Source: Pyrocephalus nanus | Taxonomy: Eukaryota > Chordata > Aves > Passeriformes > Tyrannidae | Length of the DNA: 64,000 bases | Assembly: GCA_038380795.1 (NCBI GenBank) | Contig: CM076275.1 | Location: 4,218,501 to 4,282,500, forward strand | Direction: 5' to 3' | Shown: piece after piece, positions 38,801 to 50,689 of the stretch | Numbering within the stretch: the stretch's first letter is position 1 | Layout of the letters: every line of letters starts with the position of its first letter | Program-made: the position numbers and the translations under genes | Notes under the pieces: model-generated | Seen by the model: the letters and a program-made list of their open reading frames with translations, nothing else | The model's database searches: none | Told to the model about the DNA's origin: nothing

Positions 38801-41800
38801 CAGGAGATCCTGAGCTGCAATGCTGACATCATCAGTCTGCAGGTAAAAGATACCCCCGTTATCTCTCTCCCATTCCCATGTGCCGGTTTCTTCACATTTT
38901 GGGTGTATTTATAGTAAACGCTCTGTTTTCAAAACCTGGCGGAAACAAAAGGAAAAAGAAGTGCTGTTTAGAACGTTATTTGTTGCTTGACATCAAAAGG
39001 ATGCTTGCAGCCCCCGCAGTTGGAATGGGAACCAGCAGCCCCTGATCAAAGAAATGCGCGTGGGGGTGTCTTTGTGCCTGTGTGTGGATGTGGGGCTCTA
39101 ATTGACACATTTTCAAATAAGAGGCTTGAGATAATCATAACTCGGGGGGATTACAGAAATTCATTTATATGTTCTTAAAGGAAGGATATTGCTCTTGAAT
39201 TTGCATTCTCTGATGCACTTAATTCCTAGATTTCTTTCTTCCCTTAAATCTCATTTGAAAGTGATTTACACTTCTGAAGAGTCTAAATAATATCAAGTCT
39301 TCTGTGTTTTTGCTAACTGTACGTTCATGCTGTTCTGCCTTGTAACTTTACAGGAGGTTGAAACGGAGCAGTACTACAGCTTTTTCCTGGTAGAACTGAA
39401 AGAACGTGGCTATAATGGATTCTTCAGCCCAAAATCTAGAGCCAGGACAATGTCAGAACAGGAAAGAAAACATGTTGATGGTTGTGCAATATTTTTCAAA
39501 ACAGAAAAGTAAGTGATGTGTTTTGCAAAGCCTTCTGTTGTCTTTTGCTGTCTTCCACGTAATATCTCAGGTCAGTCTGTAGCTCAGACAGTTTGGCATT
39601 AATTGCCCCTTTGTAGCCATGCAGTGTTTCTTACAGAGCATTCCTACCCCTGGAAGGAGTGGTCTGTGTGAGAGAAATCATTCCGTCTAGAATTAGCAGT
39701 TAAAACATTTTACCTTGAAGTTTTCTTTAAGTTGAAATTTCGTTTTGTTCGAGCGGCGCTGGTTGGGAGTTCACTAAATTATACTTTAATTGTTGAGTGT
39801 CTGTGTCCCAACCATTAGGTGGTAATAATAAAAAAAAGAAGAAATTAATGAAAAATGAAACAAATTTTCTTGGGTTTTTTTTTTTTTTTTTTGAGTAAAG
39901 GAATTTTTAATCCCCGAAATTGCTGAAATAAGACCTCAGATGGACTTGACTTTTTGATATATTAGGCTTCTGGTAAACTGAAAGACAAAGCACTTGGTAT
40001 CACTTCATTCTTCTGTAGAAAAAAAGTAATCATTTAAGAGCTGTAGAACTTACTGGCTGTATCATATTGCACTTGCACAGCTGTTTGGATATGAGGGTAA
40101 TAATGTTCCTTCCATTCCTGTGTGTCCACAATTAAGTTAAGGTGCCAGTTTTGATATCAAGTGGCTTATTAAAATTATTTAGTCCCTCTCTATTAAACCA
40201 GCATCTTTGACCTCAGAACTGATGCAGAATTTAAAACAAGCTTGACTCTCTTATAGTGTCTCTCTCAATAAAATTTTTTAATTGAAACTAAAATGGTATA
40301 AAATACATGAAAATTGCTTGGAAAACTATATGCCTTGATATCAGTTTAGGATTTTATGAACTGGTTTGACTGGCTGAGATTTTTCACATCATAAATGTGT
40401 TTGAGATTTAATTAAAAGGTGAATTATCTATAACATTTCCTATTGTATCTGGCTGCTGAAAAAAAAAAGTATACATGATGTTTTTTCTTTCAGATTTACT
40501 TTGGTTCAAAAACATACTGTTGAGTTCAATCAACTGGCAATGGCAAACTCAGAAGGGTCAGAAGCTATGCTGAACAGAGTTATGACAAAAGACAACATTG
40601 GAGTTGCTGTGCTGCTAGAACTGCGAAAAGAGTTGATAGAAATGTCATGTAAGTCCCATTTCGCTTATTTTTTTAAGATAGATTCTATTTTGTAAATGAA
40701 AAAGCTGACTTTCATCATAGTAAACAAGAGAAACTAGGTTCTCAAGGTGATTATGGGTTTTGCACATTGAATGTTCAGACAAATTTATTTCCAAAGCTGA
40801 TTTGGGGGAAGGTCACATTGTTTAAATTATGAAGATTTCCCCACACACACACTTGTATTTTTTAAGGAAAAAAAGCTATAAAGACTTGAGTTTGAGTGAT
40901 TCTGTTGTTGGTTTTTTGGTGGTGGTTTTTTTGAAGTTATATACAGGTATCAGAGAATCAGATGGTGTTAGTTGTGTGTATCTGCATCATTTTAGCTTGT
41001 TTTCTTTACTGTCATGCAAACTTTTTGTTCTGCCCTGTCATTCTTAATTTAGGAAATGTAAATTGGCTTTATAAGTATCGCAGTGGGAACCTACTCAACC
41101 ACCTGTGTTATATTTATCCAAATGATATTTTATTAATTCAGATTCTAACAAACAAGCCTTTTAAGAAACACTTCTAGCAGGAGAGGTAACTTAGAATGTG
41201 GATGACTTAGAATTCAGAGCTCATTGCCTAAAAAGATATGAGCAGGGCCTGTTTGCTATCACAGCCCGAGGAAAACTTGTAATTTTTTAGAACAATACTA
41301 TTTGTGTGTAATTAGGATTATCTGTTATTTATGTTAATTCACAGTATTCTTGGATACATAAGCATTACGTGTAACAAGATGGTTGACCCATTATTGGTCT
41401 TGAATGCGAAATATCATTCCTAATGCTTTATATGAACTAAAACACTTGGTAGATGTCTGACCCTCTTGATTTAAATGGTATTAACCCTCTTGAAGTCAGA
41501 CTGGTATTTTATTTTTTAGTTCCCTCAAGCATTTTGTTTAAAATTCAGTAATAGTGTTTTCAGTTGCCGACCACGTAAAGTTAATAACTGATTTTAAATT
41601 TTAGCTGGAAAGCCACATCTTGGGATGGAAAAGCAGCTAGTTCTTGTAGCTAATGCACATATGCATTGGGACCCAGATTATTCTGATGTGAAGCTGGTTC
41701 AGACTATGATGTTCCTGTCCGAGGTAAAGAACATTATTGATAAAGCTTCTCGTAGTCTCAAACCTGGTGTTTCGGGAGAGCTTGGAACCATTCCACTTGT

Positions 41801-44262
41801 ACTGTGTGCAGATCTCAATTCTCTACCAGACTCTGGTAAGAGTTCTATTTCTTATTCTTTAGACTGTTTCCAAGTGTGTAACAATTTAAGTTCTTGCTTT
41901 TTTAAAGGAGTTTTCAACTTAGAGAATGCATTGTGTGATAATATAAACTCTAAAGGTACTGTGAGAATAGAAGGAAGAGAGAGAAGGTAAAACTGTTTAA
42001 TTTGTGAGTGACCTTATTGTTGTGCAGTGGTATAGCTATGTCTGGTCTTTTGGAAGCATTTCCACTGTTATCTTACAATACAGGAATGGAAAAGAAAAAA
42101 ATATCTTCCAGAAATAACTGGAAACACGAGTGTGTTGCTGATAATTGGGTTTTCTTAATTGTAAGTGTGAGAAGATAATTTCTTATCTTTAAAGTTGCCA
42201 CCATACAATCATTTTTGGTAGCTCCAATGTTTTAGAGTTTCTAAAATTCAGTGTATCCCCTTCAGACAGGGACTCTTCAGAGCTCTTTATTAACAGGGAA
42301 CTTTATTTTTTTACTTGGTGGCAACTTCATAAAATGTGAGAAAAGAACTAATACAGTGATTGCCACCTTGGCTTTCTCAGGTACCCAGCTGAAGTGCTGA
42401 ACTCAAGAGCCATCCTTCCTTCTTAGTGATGGTTGCTCAGTGTAATAATCTCCATTCTTGGTCCCCTTTCCTTCTGGCTTCATCTTGGCAACTCTTAACA
42501 TCTCTTAGGGTTGAGAGGAGCAGTTACTGCTCAGCAGGACTGGAAATTTGATTCTTTTTGATTCCAGGAAGCCCAATATCCCTAGTGGCGATTGCAATGG
42601 GCAGTTCACGTGTCTGATTGTCTTCAGAACAATGAACTGCTTCTTTTACCTGCCACAATATTAACACAGCTCTTCTGAAACTGAGGCACAGTCACAGTTT
42701 CCCGTGACACAAGTCTTGTCCATTTGGCTTTGCAGCCTCTTTAAAGTTAACTTTATTTGAAGTAGAGTTTCAGAAGGTGGCTCTCCTGCAACACTTTAGC
42801 TGAAGAACACTGAAGGGCAGGACCTGAGCATAGAAGCAAGGAGAGAAGGAAGCTGACTGCCTGGCACTGATAGAATTTTACTTCTGAATTTTTCATCTTC
42901 CCTTTCCCAACCTATTCCTTATTAACCTTCTCATTTTTAATAATCAAAGCACGTCTCTTTATTCTAGGTGGCATTTACTCATGATATACATTGTCCTGTA
43001 ATATTTTAAATGAAATATTGTTAACTGTATTGTGTATGTGTTAAGGTTTTGCTTGCATAAAGCATAAAGCTGCATGTATGGCTTCAAGAACCTGAACACA
43101 CTTATTTACTGGGTGACTGTTAATGCCTTCTTGTGTGTACATGTGTGTCTCTTAATAGGTGTTGTTGAGTACTTGAGCACTGGCGGGGTGGAAACAAACC
43201 ACAAAGATTTTAAGGAACTGAGATACAACGAAAGTCTTACTAACTTCAGCTGCAATGGAAAAAATGGGACAACAAATGGAAGAATTACACATGGTTTCAA
43301 GTTGAAGAGTGCCTATGAGAATGGTCTAATGCCTTATACAAATTACACATTTGACTTCAAGGTAAGGACTTGGCTGGTATTTCGGAAAAAGTTTTTTCCA
43401 GTTTGAAGTGTAACTAATGTGATTTGCTGTATGAAGTTTAACAAATAAGTTAATCTGTTTGTGCAGCTAACTAGATCCACCAAGTTTATATTTAAAACAT
43501 AGCAAACTAGAATGCCCAACACTTTGGTCTCCTGGAAACCAGATTTTCCCTTTTTCTTGTTAGTAACTTGCAAAAGGTTTGCAAGAATTGGAGTTCTGTT
43601 ACCCTTCCCTGTAAATAGCATTTTAATACTCTAGTCTAAATGACACAATACAGCAGGGGCACTTAAGATGTCAACTGCAAGGAAATAATCCATGTTGCAT
43701 CTGGAAAACTCTCAGTTCTCTGTTGCCCAGTGAAAACAAGGATGGGTTTTTTCCTCCTCAAAACCAGAGCCAAATGTGATTTGAAGCTCTCTAGGAGATT
43801 GGAAATTAGAACCCACAGAAGCATAGCAGGAGTGATACAGGGTGGGCTTTGCTTTTGTTCTCCTAACCTACATTGAGCAACCCATGGGATACAGGAAAAA
43901 GAAATCTCCTAAACTGATGATGTGCTTATAGGGAAGGAATGGGGTATTTCACTTACCAGTAACACTGAGCTCACCTGTTGTTTGGGAGAATAAACTTGGG
44001 TAATGAATAAATACTAACAACGATTTCTTTTTTTCCCCTCTTGTTTTAGGGTATTATTGATTACATCTTCTACTCTAAACCTCAGCTAAACATACTTGGC
44101 ATTCTTGGACCTTTGGATCATCATTGGTTAATAGAGAACAATATAAGTGGTTGTCCACATCCACTCATCCCTTCTGACCACTTCTCACTTTTTGCACAAC
44201 TGGAGCTTTTGCTGCCTTTCCTGCCTCCTGTAAATGGAATCCATCTCCCTGGCAGGAGGTAG
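29720..44262 (+). CDS. CNOT6: CNOT6, CCR4-NOT deadenylase subunit 6 (CCR4a), 11 coding exons
   Basis: Joining the eleven exons listed separately gives 557 codons and a stop, the same length as human CNOT6. The protein removes mRNA poly(A) tails as a Mg-dependent 3'-5' exonuclease of CCR4-NOT, mainly in the cytoplasm. Seen in order: N-terminus [20 protein letters not shown]; leucine-rich repeats at about residues 52-150, which in the family bind the CNOT7/CNOT8 (CAF1) nuclease; and an endonuclease/exonuclease/phosphatase domain from about 187 to the end. Metal and catalytic positions are intact: N195, E240 (LQEVE), H361 (NAHMHWDP), D412 and N414 ([10 protein letters not shown]), D491 (GIIDYIFYS) and D530-H531 (PSDHFSLF). 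CNOT6 is preferred over the paralogue CNOT6L because it lacks the MRLIG leader and has the GTAKR linker and MSSEEAANG. The protein is extremely close to the human one as I know it, and no frameshift or missing exon is apparent. Confidence 0.97.
29832..32313 (+). other. CNOT6: CNOT6 intron 2
   Basis: Non-coding A+T-rich DNA. I see no additional exon, RNA gene or clear mobile element. Confidence 0.8.
32314..32500 (+). CDS. CNOT6: CNOT6 coding exon 2
   Basis: It follows a CT-rich tract ending CCCCAG and ends at donor GTATGT. It encodes the first leucine-rich repeats ([30 protein letters not shown]), which form the CAF1-binding surface in the family. Confidence 0.96.
32501..35874 (+). other. CNOT6: CNOT6 intron 3
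   Basis: The intron is about 3.4 kb and holds the longest CR1 fragment of the window (34.65-35.06 kb). That is followed by a pyrimidine-rich simple repeat of CTTT units near 35.12 kb. A G+C-richer patch near 34.05-34.50 kb precedes the CR1 piece and could be part of the same insertion, but I cannot align it. Confidence 0.75.
34650..35060 (+). mobile_element. CR1 LINE fragment, 3' part of reverse transcriptase ORF
   Basis: The conceptual frame contains [13 protein letters not shown], the reverse-transcriptase catalytic box (F/Y-ADD) in its CR1 form. It continues with [20 protein letters not shown], and after a frame shift with [17 protein letters not shown] and [17 protein letters not shown], all characteristic of avian CR1. 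The element is 5'-truncated and frame-broken, lacks the expected 3' terminal repeat, and is not capable of movement. It sits in the same orientation as CNOT6, within intron 3. Confidence 0.88.
35875..35960 (+). CDS. CNOT6: CNOT6 coding exon 3
   Basis: Acceptor CTGTCTACAG, donor GTATTA. It encodes the next leucine-rich repeats ([21 protein letters not shown]). Its phase joins those of both neighbours without change. Confidence 0.96.
36956..37060 (+). CDS. CNOT6: CNOT6 coding exon 4
   Basis: Acceptor TTGGTTTGCAG, donor GTAAGT. It encodes the end of the repeat region and the start of the linker ([27 protein letters not shown]). A second in-frame donor (CAG then GTACTG) lies 15 bases upstream and could yield an isoform five residues shorter. 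Confidence 0.95.
37152..37220 (+). CDS. CNOT6: CNOT6 coding exon 5
   Basis: This short exon follows an intron of only 91 bases, with acceptor TGTTCCCATAG and donor GTACTG. It encodes the linker [21 protein letters not shown] before the nuclease domain. Confidence 0.95.
38685..38842 (+). CDS. CNOT6: CNOT6 coding exon 6
   Basis: Acceptor CTGTTCTGCAG, donor GTAAAA. It opens the nuclease domain with [18 protein letters not shown] (N195 in the active site) and ends with ADIISLQ, just before the catalytic Glu240. Confidence 0.96.
39354..39508 (+). CDS. CNOT6: CNOT6 coding exon 7
   Basis: Acceptor TAACTTTACAG, donor GTAAGT. It begins with the catalytic Glu240 ([11 protein letters not shown]) and includes [18 protein letters not shown] and [11 protein letters not shown]. 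Confidence 0.96.
40494..40648 (+). CDS. CNOT6: CNOT6 coding exon 8
   Basis: Acceptor TTTTTTCTTTCAG, donor GTAAGT. It encodes the nuclease-domain core [15 protein letters not shown] to [16 protein letters not shown]. The last few residues are less conserved in the family. Confidence 0.96.
41605..41835 (+). CDS. CNOT6: CNOT6 coding exon 9
   Basis: Acceptor AAATTTTAG, donor GTAAGA. It carries [14 protein letters not shown] with the active-site histidine (361) and [10 protein letters not shown] with D412 and N414. The stretch about residues 385-400 is the most divergent from the human protein. Confidence 0.96.
43159..43361 (+). CDS. CNOT6: CNOT6 coding exon 10
   Basis: Acceptor TCTCTTAATAG, donor GTAAGG. 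It encodes [17 protein letters not shown] to [11 protein letters not shown], a conserved part of the nuclease fold. Confidence 0.96.
44050..44262 (+). CDS. CNOT6: CNOT6 terminal coding exon 11
   Basis: Acceptor CTTGTTTTAG. It encodes GIIDYIFYS (D491) and [18 protein letters not shown] (D530-H531), and ends NGIHLPGRR then TAG, the exact C-terminus expected for CNOT6. Confidence 0.97.
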   Translation, partial: GIIDYIFYSKPQLNILGILGPLDHHWLIENNISGCPHPLIPSDHFSLFAQLELLLPFLPPVNGIHLPGRR

Positions 44263-45615
44263 TCAAATACATTTTAGAGGGCAACCTCAATCTAACTTGT
44301 ACAATTGTAAAATCTGAATATAGAGGAGTGAGGTATGGCCAACAGGGATTTTTTTTTTTCTTAATAATCTTAATCTTAAATCTAATTATTTGCTAAAGAC
44401 ATAGTAAAAGCCAGGTGCTATCAACAGACACAATTCTGAGCCCAATATACTTTGTATACTGTTCGACAGCGATCGGTGCATTTGCACCTTTCTTTAATAT
44501 GTTACAATTAACCTTCCTGTTTCTTTTATCCAACGTGACATTTTCATGCCTTGAAATAGGGAATTGTTATACAGTGTATTCTCTTTGCACAGTTATCTGT
44601 AGCACTACTTTTTTGAGGCCAGTAGGAACATCCACAGAACATTCTCCGTACTTCACTCCCTCCTTTTTCAGACTTGTTTGTAAAATATAGAATTTGAATT
44701 TAGCCTTTATTGATTGTATATGAACAACAGAAAACCTGATTTATGAGATTTTGTACTTTAAAAAAAAAAAAAAAGAAAATTCAGATTTGGAAAATGATTG
44801 TATTGTAAACTAAGGCTAAATTTTTATCTGTTTTCATGTGTTATAAAGGCCAGCTTGTAAAAGAGGTTGTCACAGGTTTTCTCTGCTAGTGATTTGCACT
44901 GTTAGGGTTTTGTTAGCCCTTTTATACTACTTTTTATGTTCAATTGAGAACGTTGCTTTCAAAATCCAAACCTATAAAATCTTAATATCTTACAGAGATA
45001 ACTAAATACATTCTATTTCTGATTTTTTTTAAAAAAAGAGAGAAAATCATGGAGTTTTCGCAGAACAGATAAGCTAAGCAGTGAGTATAAGTAGACCTGT
45101 ATGGATTGAAAGTTACTGCTGATGTGTATACACTCAGATATTTTTCTCATCTCTAACTTTTGAAGTAAAATCTAGGGATACTTATGTAGAGCTTCTTCAT
45201 TTCTGTTTTAAATATTTGTCCTATCTCCACTGTGCCTGCTTAAATTTGTTCTCAACTAGCACTGCCTGTGCATGCAGAGAGATCCTGTGCATCCTCTTTT
45301 ATTTTTTTAAATAATGTTAACACTTGTGAAAATTTTATGAAGATACTTTTGTATAAGCTGTGGCATCTCTTTTTTTCCTTTGTGAAGCATTGAATATCAC
45401 ACTTTGGAACATGTTCAGGTTATGGGTACACAGTTTCTAGCTTCTAATGCCCATGCACTGCTTCTTTCAGTGTCATTGCACAGTGCCGTTTTCCCCACTA
45501 AGAATTACTATCATGTGGATTCTCTTTCGTTCCAGTGTGTTCCTCAGTTTCAGAAAGTATAATTCCTTGAAGATACAAACCTAGCCCTACATCTTCTATT
45601 AATGAAGCAGTGTAA

Positions 45616-45621
45616 AATAAA
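45616..45621 (+). terminator. CNOT6: Candidate poly(A) signal 1
   Basis: An AATAAA hexamer about 1.35 kb after the stop codon, followed by a moderately T-rich stretch. It would give the shorter CNOT6 mRNA. Confidence 0.35.
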
Positions 45622-46342
45622 CGCGTTTTCCAATGCAGGTCCCAAAGACAATTCTTCAGATCATTTCTTTTAAAGTGACCAAGTCCTTATTTTAATAAGT
45701 GTCAAGCAAGACTGAAGTTCTGGTGTACCCTCAGTGCCATTTGTGTCATGAAGCCAAGTATGTAACAGCTTACAAATTTAACTCATCGATTTCTATCCTA
45801 AAAGGGAGAATTTATCAGTCTCCTTAAACTAATACAACTTGAATAATCAATGTAAAAAAAATTAAATAAATAAAGGAGATAGCTTGGTCTTAAACAGCTT
45901 TTGTTTCAGCTGCGGGCAGGGAAGCAAAAGGACACTGAGCATTAAGAGAAAACTTTCTAAATATTGTGAATTTTTTTATATATAAGAGAGTGAATTGGTA
46001 ATAGTGATTCAAAATTTTATTGAAAAGTAGTCAGCACACAAATGTGCTCCAACCGTTCTGTTTTAAGCTCAAAGTAAAAATTGCAAACAGTTCGGATGTG
46101 TGTAAAATGTACATTTTAAAATTTCAGTAGGAGAAATCTTGATCTTGAATCCTTGTCTGGGACCTGATCTCTTGGGGTTATTTTGTTTTGGTTTTAGTTG
46201 TAAAAAAAAAAAAACAAAAAAACACCAAACATGTCCAGTTTATAATCAGTACATTGAAATGCTGGTAGTATTGCTGTAGTAGACTTAATGCGTAGTGTTA
46301 TTTTTTTTCTGTTTGTTTTTTGGGGTTTTTTTGTAAAGTGTG

Positions 46343-46348
46343 AATAAA
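46343..46348 (+). terminator. CNOT6: Candidate poly(A) signal 2
   Basis: An AATAAA hexamer followed within 30-50 bases by T- and GT-rich sequence (TCTTGGTAATG) and preceded by a strongly T/G-rich upstream element. This is a good overall cleavage-site context. Confidence 0.45.
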
Positions 46349-46645
46349 AGGTGTTATACTCATGTTTCCTTAATGATGTCTTGGTAATGTACATCATGAC
46401 AATTTCCAGTAATGATGAGCCAATTTAGCTTGTCAGACTAAGCAAACTATTTTTCTTTTCTTTATTATCTGGATTGTGTAAGGAGTCCAGAAAGCTTTAC
46501 AGAAGGGGAAGGGAAGCACTTACTCATTTTGTATTTTTAGAGGGGGATAATTTACTTTTATTAGATGCTGGAGCTTGAGTGCACTTGTTAGATTCTAAAG
46601 GTTTGAGCTTTATCCAGTATGTGTTCTCCTCTATTGCTTAGTCTT

Positions 46646-46665
46646 AAAAAAAAAAAAAAAAAAAA
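46646..46665. repeat. Poly-A tract of 20 bases
   Basis: A homopolymer within the presumed 3' UTR or just beyond it. It should not be read as a genomic trace of the mRNA tail, and it could cause internal oligo-dT priming. Confidence 0.9.
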
Positions 46666-47194
46666 TTTGGATTTATGACAGCATGTGAAAATACAGCCCC
46701 TTGTGCTTTTGGAGACACAACTGTTCTTGCTTAGTCACCTTACGGTCTAAGGGTCCATTTGAATAACTGTTTCCTCCAGCTTTTTTATACTGTTCATCAG
46801 GTCCTGATTGAAAACCCACTGAATCCACTCCTTTGACTTCACTGGGTTTTAACTGGACTCTGCAGCTGTGACTTGGGGGCTGAAGGAAGGAAGGAGAAAT
46901 GTTTTGAATATAGGGAGAGAGACCAGATGGCACCAAAACAGAGCTGAGATTAACTTTGTCAAACAGTCTTTCAAAGAAAACATATTCTTTGTGTCAAACA
47001 AATCTAACTCAAAAGTCTCAATTTCCAGCTATAACGTAGAATAAGGCAATAAACCGTGTCTTCACAAAATCAAAATGTTTGCTTCATAGTTTTTAACCTG
47101 CAATGGTTATTTGCAATATTTTTATTCAAGGTGGTTTTGGGTGTTGCCATAATGTACCTTCAGTGTTCTTGTTGTAAAAGCACATATAGCAAAA

Positions 47195-47240
47195 GTCACA
47201 GAACATCCTTGGGGTTGAAAGGATTTATTTAGGTTAGGCC
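47195..47240 (-). mobile_element. Possible CR1 3'-end remnant
   Basis: The phrase TCACAGAACATCCTTGGGG followed by TTGAAAGGA resembles the reverse complement of a CR1 3' end. Only about 45 bases can be matched by eye, so the call is weak. Confidence 0.3.
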
Positions 47241-48188
47241 AGGCTTTTTTTCCACTTAAAGTACACTCTGCCATATCTTGTCTAGTTTTATTTACATTTA
47301 CCAAGAATTCTGGGTGTCAAAGTGTAAATTGAAATATACCTTTAATTAAAAGAATTGATTAGAGTACAAGACTAATACCACAAGTTACTGCTTTTATCAT
47401 AACACAAATAGGGGGGAAAGAAGCATATAAGTTGGTGCAAGTTGTAATTATTTTGTCCTTTTAGCAGCTTTAAATTAAAAAAAAAAAAAAAAGGTAAAAT
47501 TGGCTAGCATTTGACAGAACTGATTTTGAGAACATTGTGTGCATCTTTGATGTAACTGTAGCAAATCTCTCAAGGTGGGTTGTTTTTGGTTTTTTTCTTT
47601 TTAGAGAAAGCTTAGAAAATACCTTATGCTTTGCTTTTTCAGCCACACAGAACCTGTATGAAAGACAAAATAATTGCAACACCATTAAGGAGGAGGGGGG
47701 GGAAGAAAACTAATTACACTGTAAAACTTTAAAAAGTTCAGTTAACCGCTTCAGTAGCAAGCCTTTCTCATTCAGCCGGACACAGTATTTTTTAGTATGT
47801 TAACTGCTATTCTTTTCCTTTGGTTGCATAAATTTGTAACACTTAAGTGTCTTGGTATGTTTAAGTAGTGTCTAAAATAGAATATCTTAGTCTTTATTCA
47901 CAGTACTTCTGTATAATGTGTAATGCACTGGACTAACTCTTGTTTACCATTCATGTAACAAAAACCAGCACATTATCTGCACTAAGCTCAAAGAATGTTG
48001 CATTTGTCTATAGGCAGCTCTTCAATAAGATAAATGGGAAACTGAATATGGTCTGATGGTAAACAAGGGCTTTTACTGTTCTCTTCAGTGGAACTTTCTT
48101 CTTGGTCAAATTTTAACTAGTTAGTATTATATTTATATACAGGGTCTTCTTTTTCTTTACCAATGTATTTTCCTACTCATAGCTGACC

Positions 48189-48194
48189 AATAAA
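48189..48194 (+). terminator. CNOT6: Candidate distal poly(A) signal
   Basis: The last AATAAA hexamer before the base-composition change near 48.3 kb. It is therefore the best candidate for the far end of the transcription unit. Confidence 0.4.
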
Positions 48195-48210
48195 TCCAAT
48201 ATCTGTTTCA

Positions 48211-50689
48211 AACCTTCTTGAAGTCTAATTCATATTTTGATTCCTAAAGCTTTTCCTGAAGAGTTGCACATACAGCCAAAGTGAGTGAAGTGTGAGAAGG
48301 TATAATGGAAGCATGTAAGGAACTTGAGAACCCTAGAAATATTTTCCTGTACTCTCTGTTACTTTCTAGATCTGCAGACCAGAAATCTGCTCCAATCAGT
48401 TGGGTTTGTCTGGGTCCTGTAAGACCCCCCCACTCCTTCCTTTCTCTTCCACTCCAGAAAGCACAAAGTAGCCTTGGGGTCTGACAGCGGGAAGGGATTC
48501 AAATACTCCATTAATTTACCACAGAAGGGGAAAAAATTGAATTTTTCTTCCATATTCTTTTTCAGGAAGGAGATTCCACTAACTCTTGTCTTTAGTTTAT
48601 TTCAGTCCTGCATTCTTTGGCAGGGGGTGCCTCTGTATCAGTGTCAGTGTAAGAGTGCAGACTCTTGTGTTTGATGTGATGTTCCCATCCCTGGCACAGC
48701 AAACAACAAACACCTGAGCACACCAGACCCCTCTCTGGTCCTACAGTCTTCAGGATGTTGGGGCTGCTTTGGTATGAAAAATAAATTATCTGGTTCAGCC
48801 TTCCCATGAATACCACAGGCCCCAGAGTTCTCAGCTCGTTTGTGGGTTTAAAATGCGCTGTCCTGAAGCAGCTGTAAATCCCCAGCTGTGTGATGAGTGC
48901 ATTGCAGACTCAGCAAGGATTTCTCTCTGGTTTTGTCTCGTGGGTGAGATGTTAATTCCCATCACATTTGCAGGGTTGCCACTAGATGGTGTGGGAAACA
49001 CAGGCTTCATCAGCACACAGCACGGACAGCTTCGAGTGCCATCCACAAAGCGAGGCTTGTAGAATCTTTCTTAGGAGTATTTGTGGGAATTCAGGCCCAG
49101 GAATGAATCTTTTTCCAGTGGCAGCAGTTGGTTTGGTAACATCCACGCCAAATAAGTATGGGAGTTATAAATCCAGCTGTCATGATGGGAATGGAAAACA
49201 CCTACCTGGTCCTCAGTGATAAAGTTGTTCTGTAGGGCCTTTGCTTGCTGCATTTAATCTAATTAATGTTACGTTTTTAGATGAGTACAGTTGTTACATG
49301 ATCCCAAATTGGAGTTTACAAGGTCTTAAATACTCACAGGCTAGGTTAGCAGATCTTGGGAGAGCTGTCTGTAGGGAAGCTGGGCCAGAATTAATGGAGA
49401 GGCTGGTGAGTTGTCAGAGAACAGCACAGAGAACAGCATCTCTCACTCAGAGGCAAAGGACTGAGTTGAGGTTGTGCCCTGTGATCCTCAGCCAGGTAGA
49501 AAAATATTGTCTTTCCTTAGCTTGCAGTAAAATAACTACAGCTATTTTAATACCATTGAATACAAAATTGCTCTGGACGGACTCCTAGTTACTGGTCCTT
49601 CATCCTCCATGTCTGCTGGCTCTTCAGTGACAGAAGAGAAGTTGGATTTGTGCCTTCTAGGGGGGGGAATTTCCAAAATCACTGCAGTTGACTGTGTGGT
49701 TTCTTTTCTACTGACGTTGGTAGAGCAATGGAGTCTTAAAATGTGGAACTGAGCCTTAAGAGAGAGAGGAAAAAAGAAACTGAGAAAAAGGTAAGTGGAA
49801 AGGACAAGAATAAGCAAGGTACATGGACTGACCTTTTGGGAGAAGGAATAAATCATTAAAGGTGAGTGTTCTGGTTATTTTCTTGCTTTTCATCCCCCCT
49901 CCTAACCCAAAGGCACTAATTGTTTGCTTTCTAAGTGTTCCCTTACTCTGTTTGTATGGAAAGCAGCACAGCTAATTAAGCTATAGGGACCTTTGGTACA
50001 TTTGAATATTTTCCTATTCCAAAATAATATTATTATGTTCTCACAGATAATCAGCTTTTAGTAGATAAAATGATATGTTGTAGTTAAATCTTTCTGGTGT
50101 GTCAGTGGATAGTATGGATTCCTTTAAAAAATACTAGATGCTGTTGTAAAAAAATGTACCTTACAGAAAATAAAAACATATATACCCCTCTCCTGGGTTT
50201 TAATGACCACAAAGATTTAAGCTTCATCTAATTGCACATTTATTAATTAGTTGATGTTATTTTTTCTAGTTTTTTTTCTGGCTTTCTTCTAGGTTTTTTT
50301 CTAGTTAAAGGCACAGATTGTTCCCTTTGGGTGCCAACAGTGACTTAGCAGTAGTTTCTCCACTCTGGCTAATGATATTGATATCAGCTCTTTGGAGGCT
50401 GAGTTTATTGATCTCCCTCCTCCCTTTTCAAAAAAAAATAGCATGTAGGTTAACAGCCTGCTGCTAAAGAGGGCAGAGGCCTTGTTGTATCTGAAGACCT
50501 GACCCCAAGCCATGTGCTGGTTTTGCTGACCTGGTAGCAAGACACAACCAAGACACAGTGGGAAAGCCTAGAGATGGAGAAGGATTTCTTTTAACCATCT
50601 CCTGCCTTCCCACCTCTCCCAGATAAAGCAGTGGGAGAGAGGAATGTTGGGAATTGCATGTGAGTGGCTCTCCTGAGCAGGGTGGGGTG
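48211..50689. other. Intergenic, unassigned
   Basis: Mixed-composition DNA downstream of CNOT6. One stretch at 49,281-49,404 has an acceptor-like TTTTTAG, an open frame and a good donor (CTG then GTGAGT), but its protein is not recognisable. Nothing else can be supported. Confidence 0.5.

Larger units (their letters stand above)
38843..44049 (+). other. CNOT6: CNOT6 introns 7 to 11
   Basis: The intronic DNA between the last exons is A+T-rich, with a poly-T run near 39.87 kb and a short CA repeat near 40.84 kb. I see no additional gene or full-length mobile element. Confidence 0.75.
44263..48210 (+). other. CNOT6: Probable CNOT6 3' UTR
   Basis: After the stop codon the sequence stays A+T-rich, without splice-like exons, for nearly 4 kb, and then becomes less A+T-rich at about 48.3 kb. 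Candidate poly(A) signals (AATAAA) occur at 45,616, 45,865/45,869, 46,343 and 48,189. Several used in alternation would give mRNAs with 3' UTRs of about 1.4 to 3.9 kb. The end is inferred from composition and signals, not from transcript data. Confidence 0.45.

Noticed and set aside
29720..44262. Assignment to the paralogue CNOT6L
   Set aside because: The MRLIG N-terminal extension is absent, and linker and C-terminal residues ([23 protein letters not shown]) match CNOT6.
49241..49588. 115-codon plus-strand frame with a possible donor inside
   Set aside because: The peptide matches nothing known and only one edge is convincing; kept as a note in the intergenic entry only.
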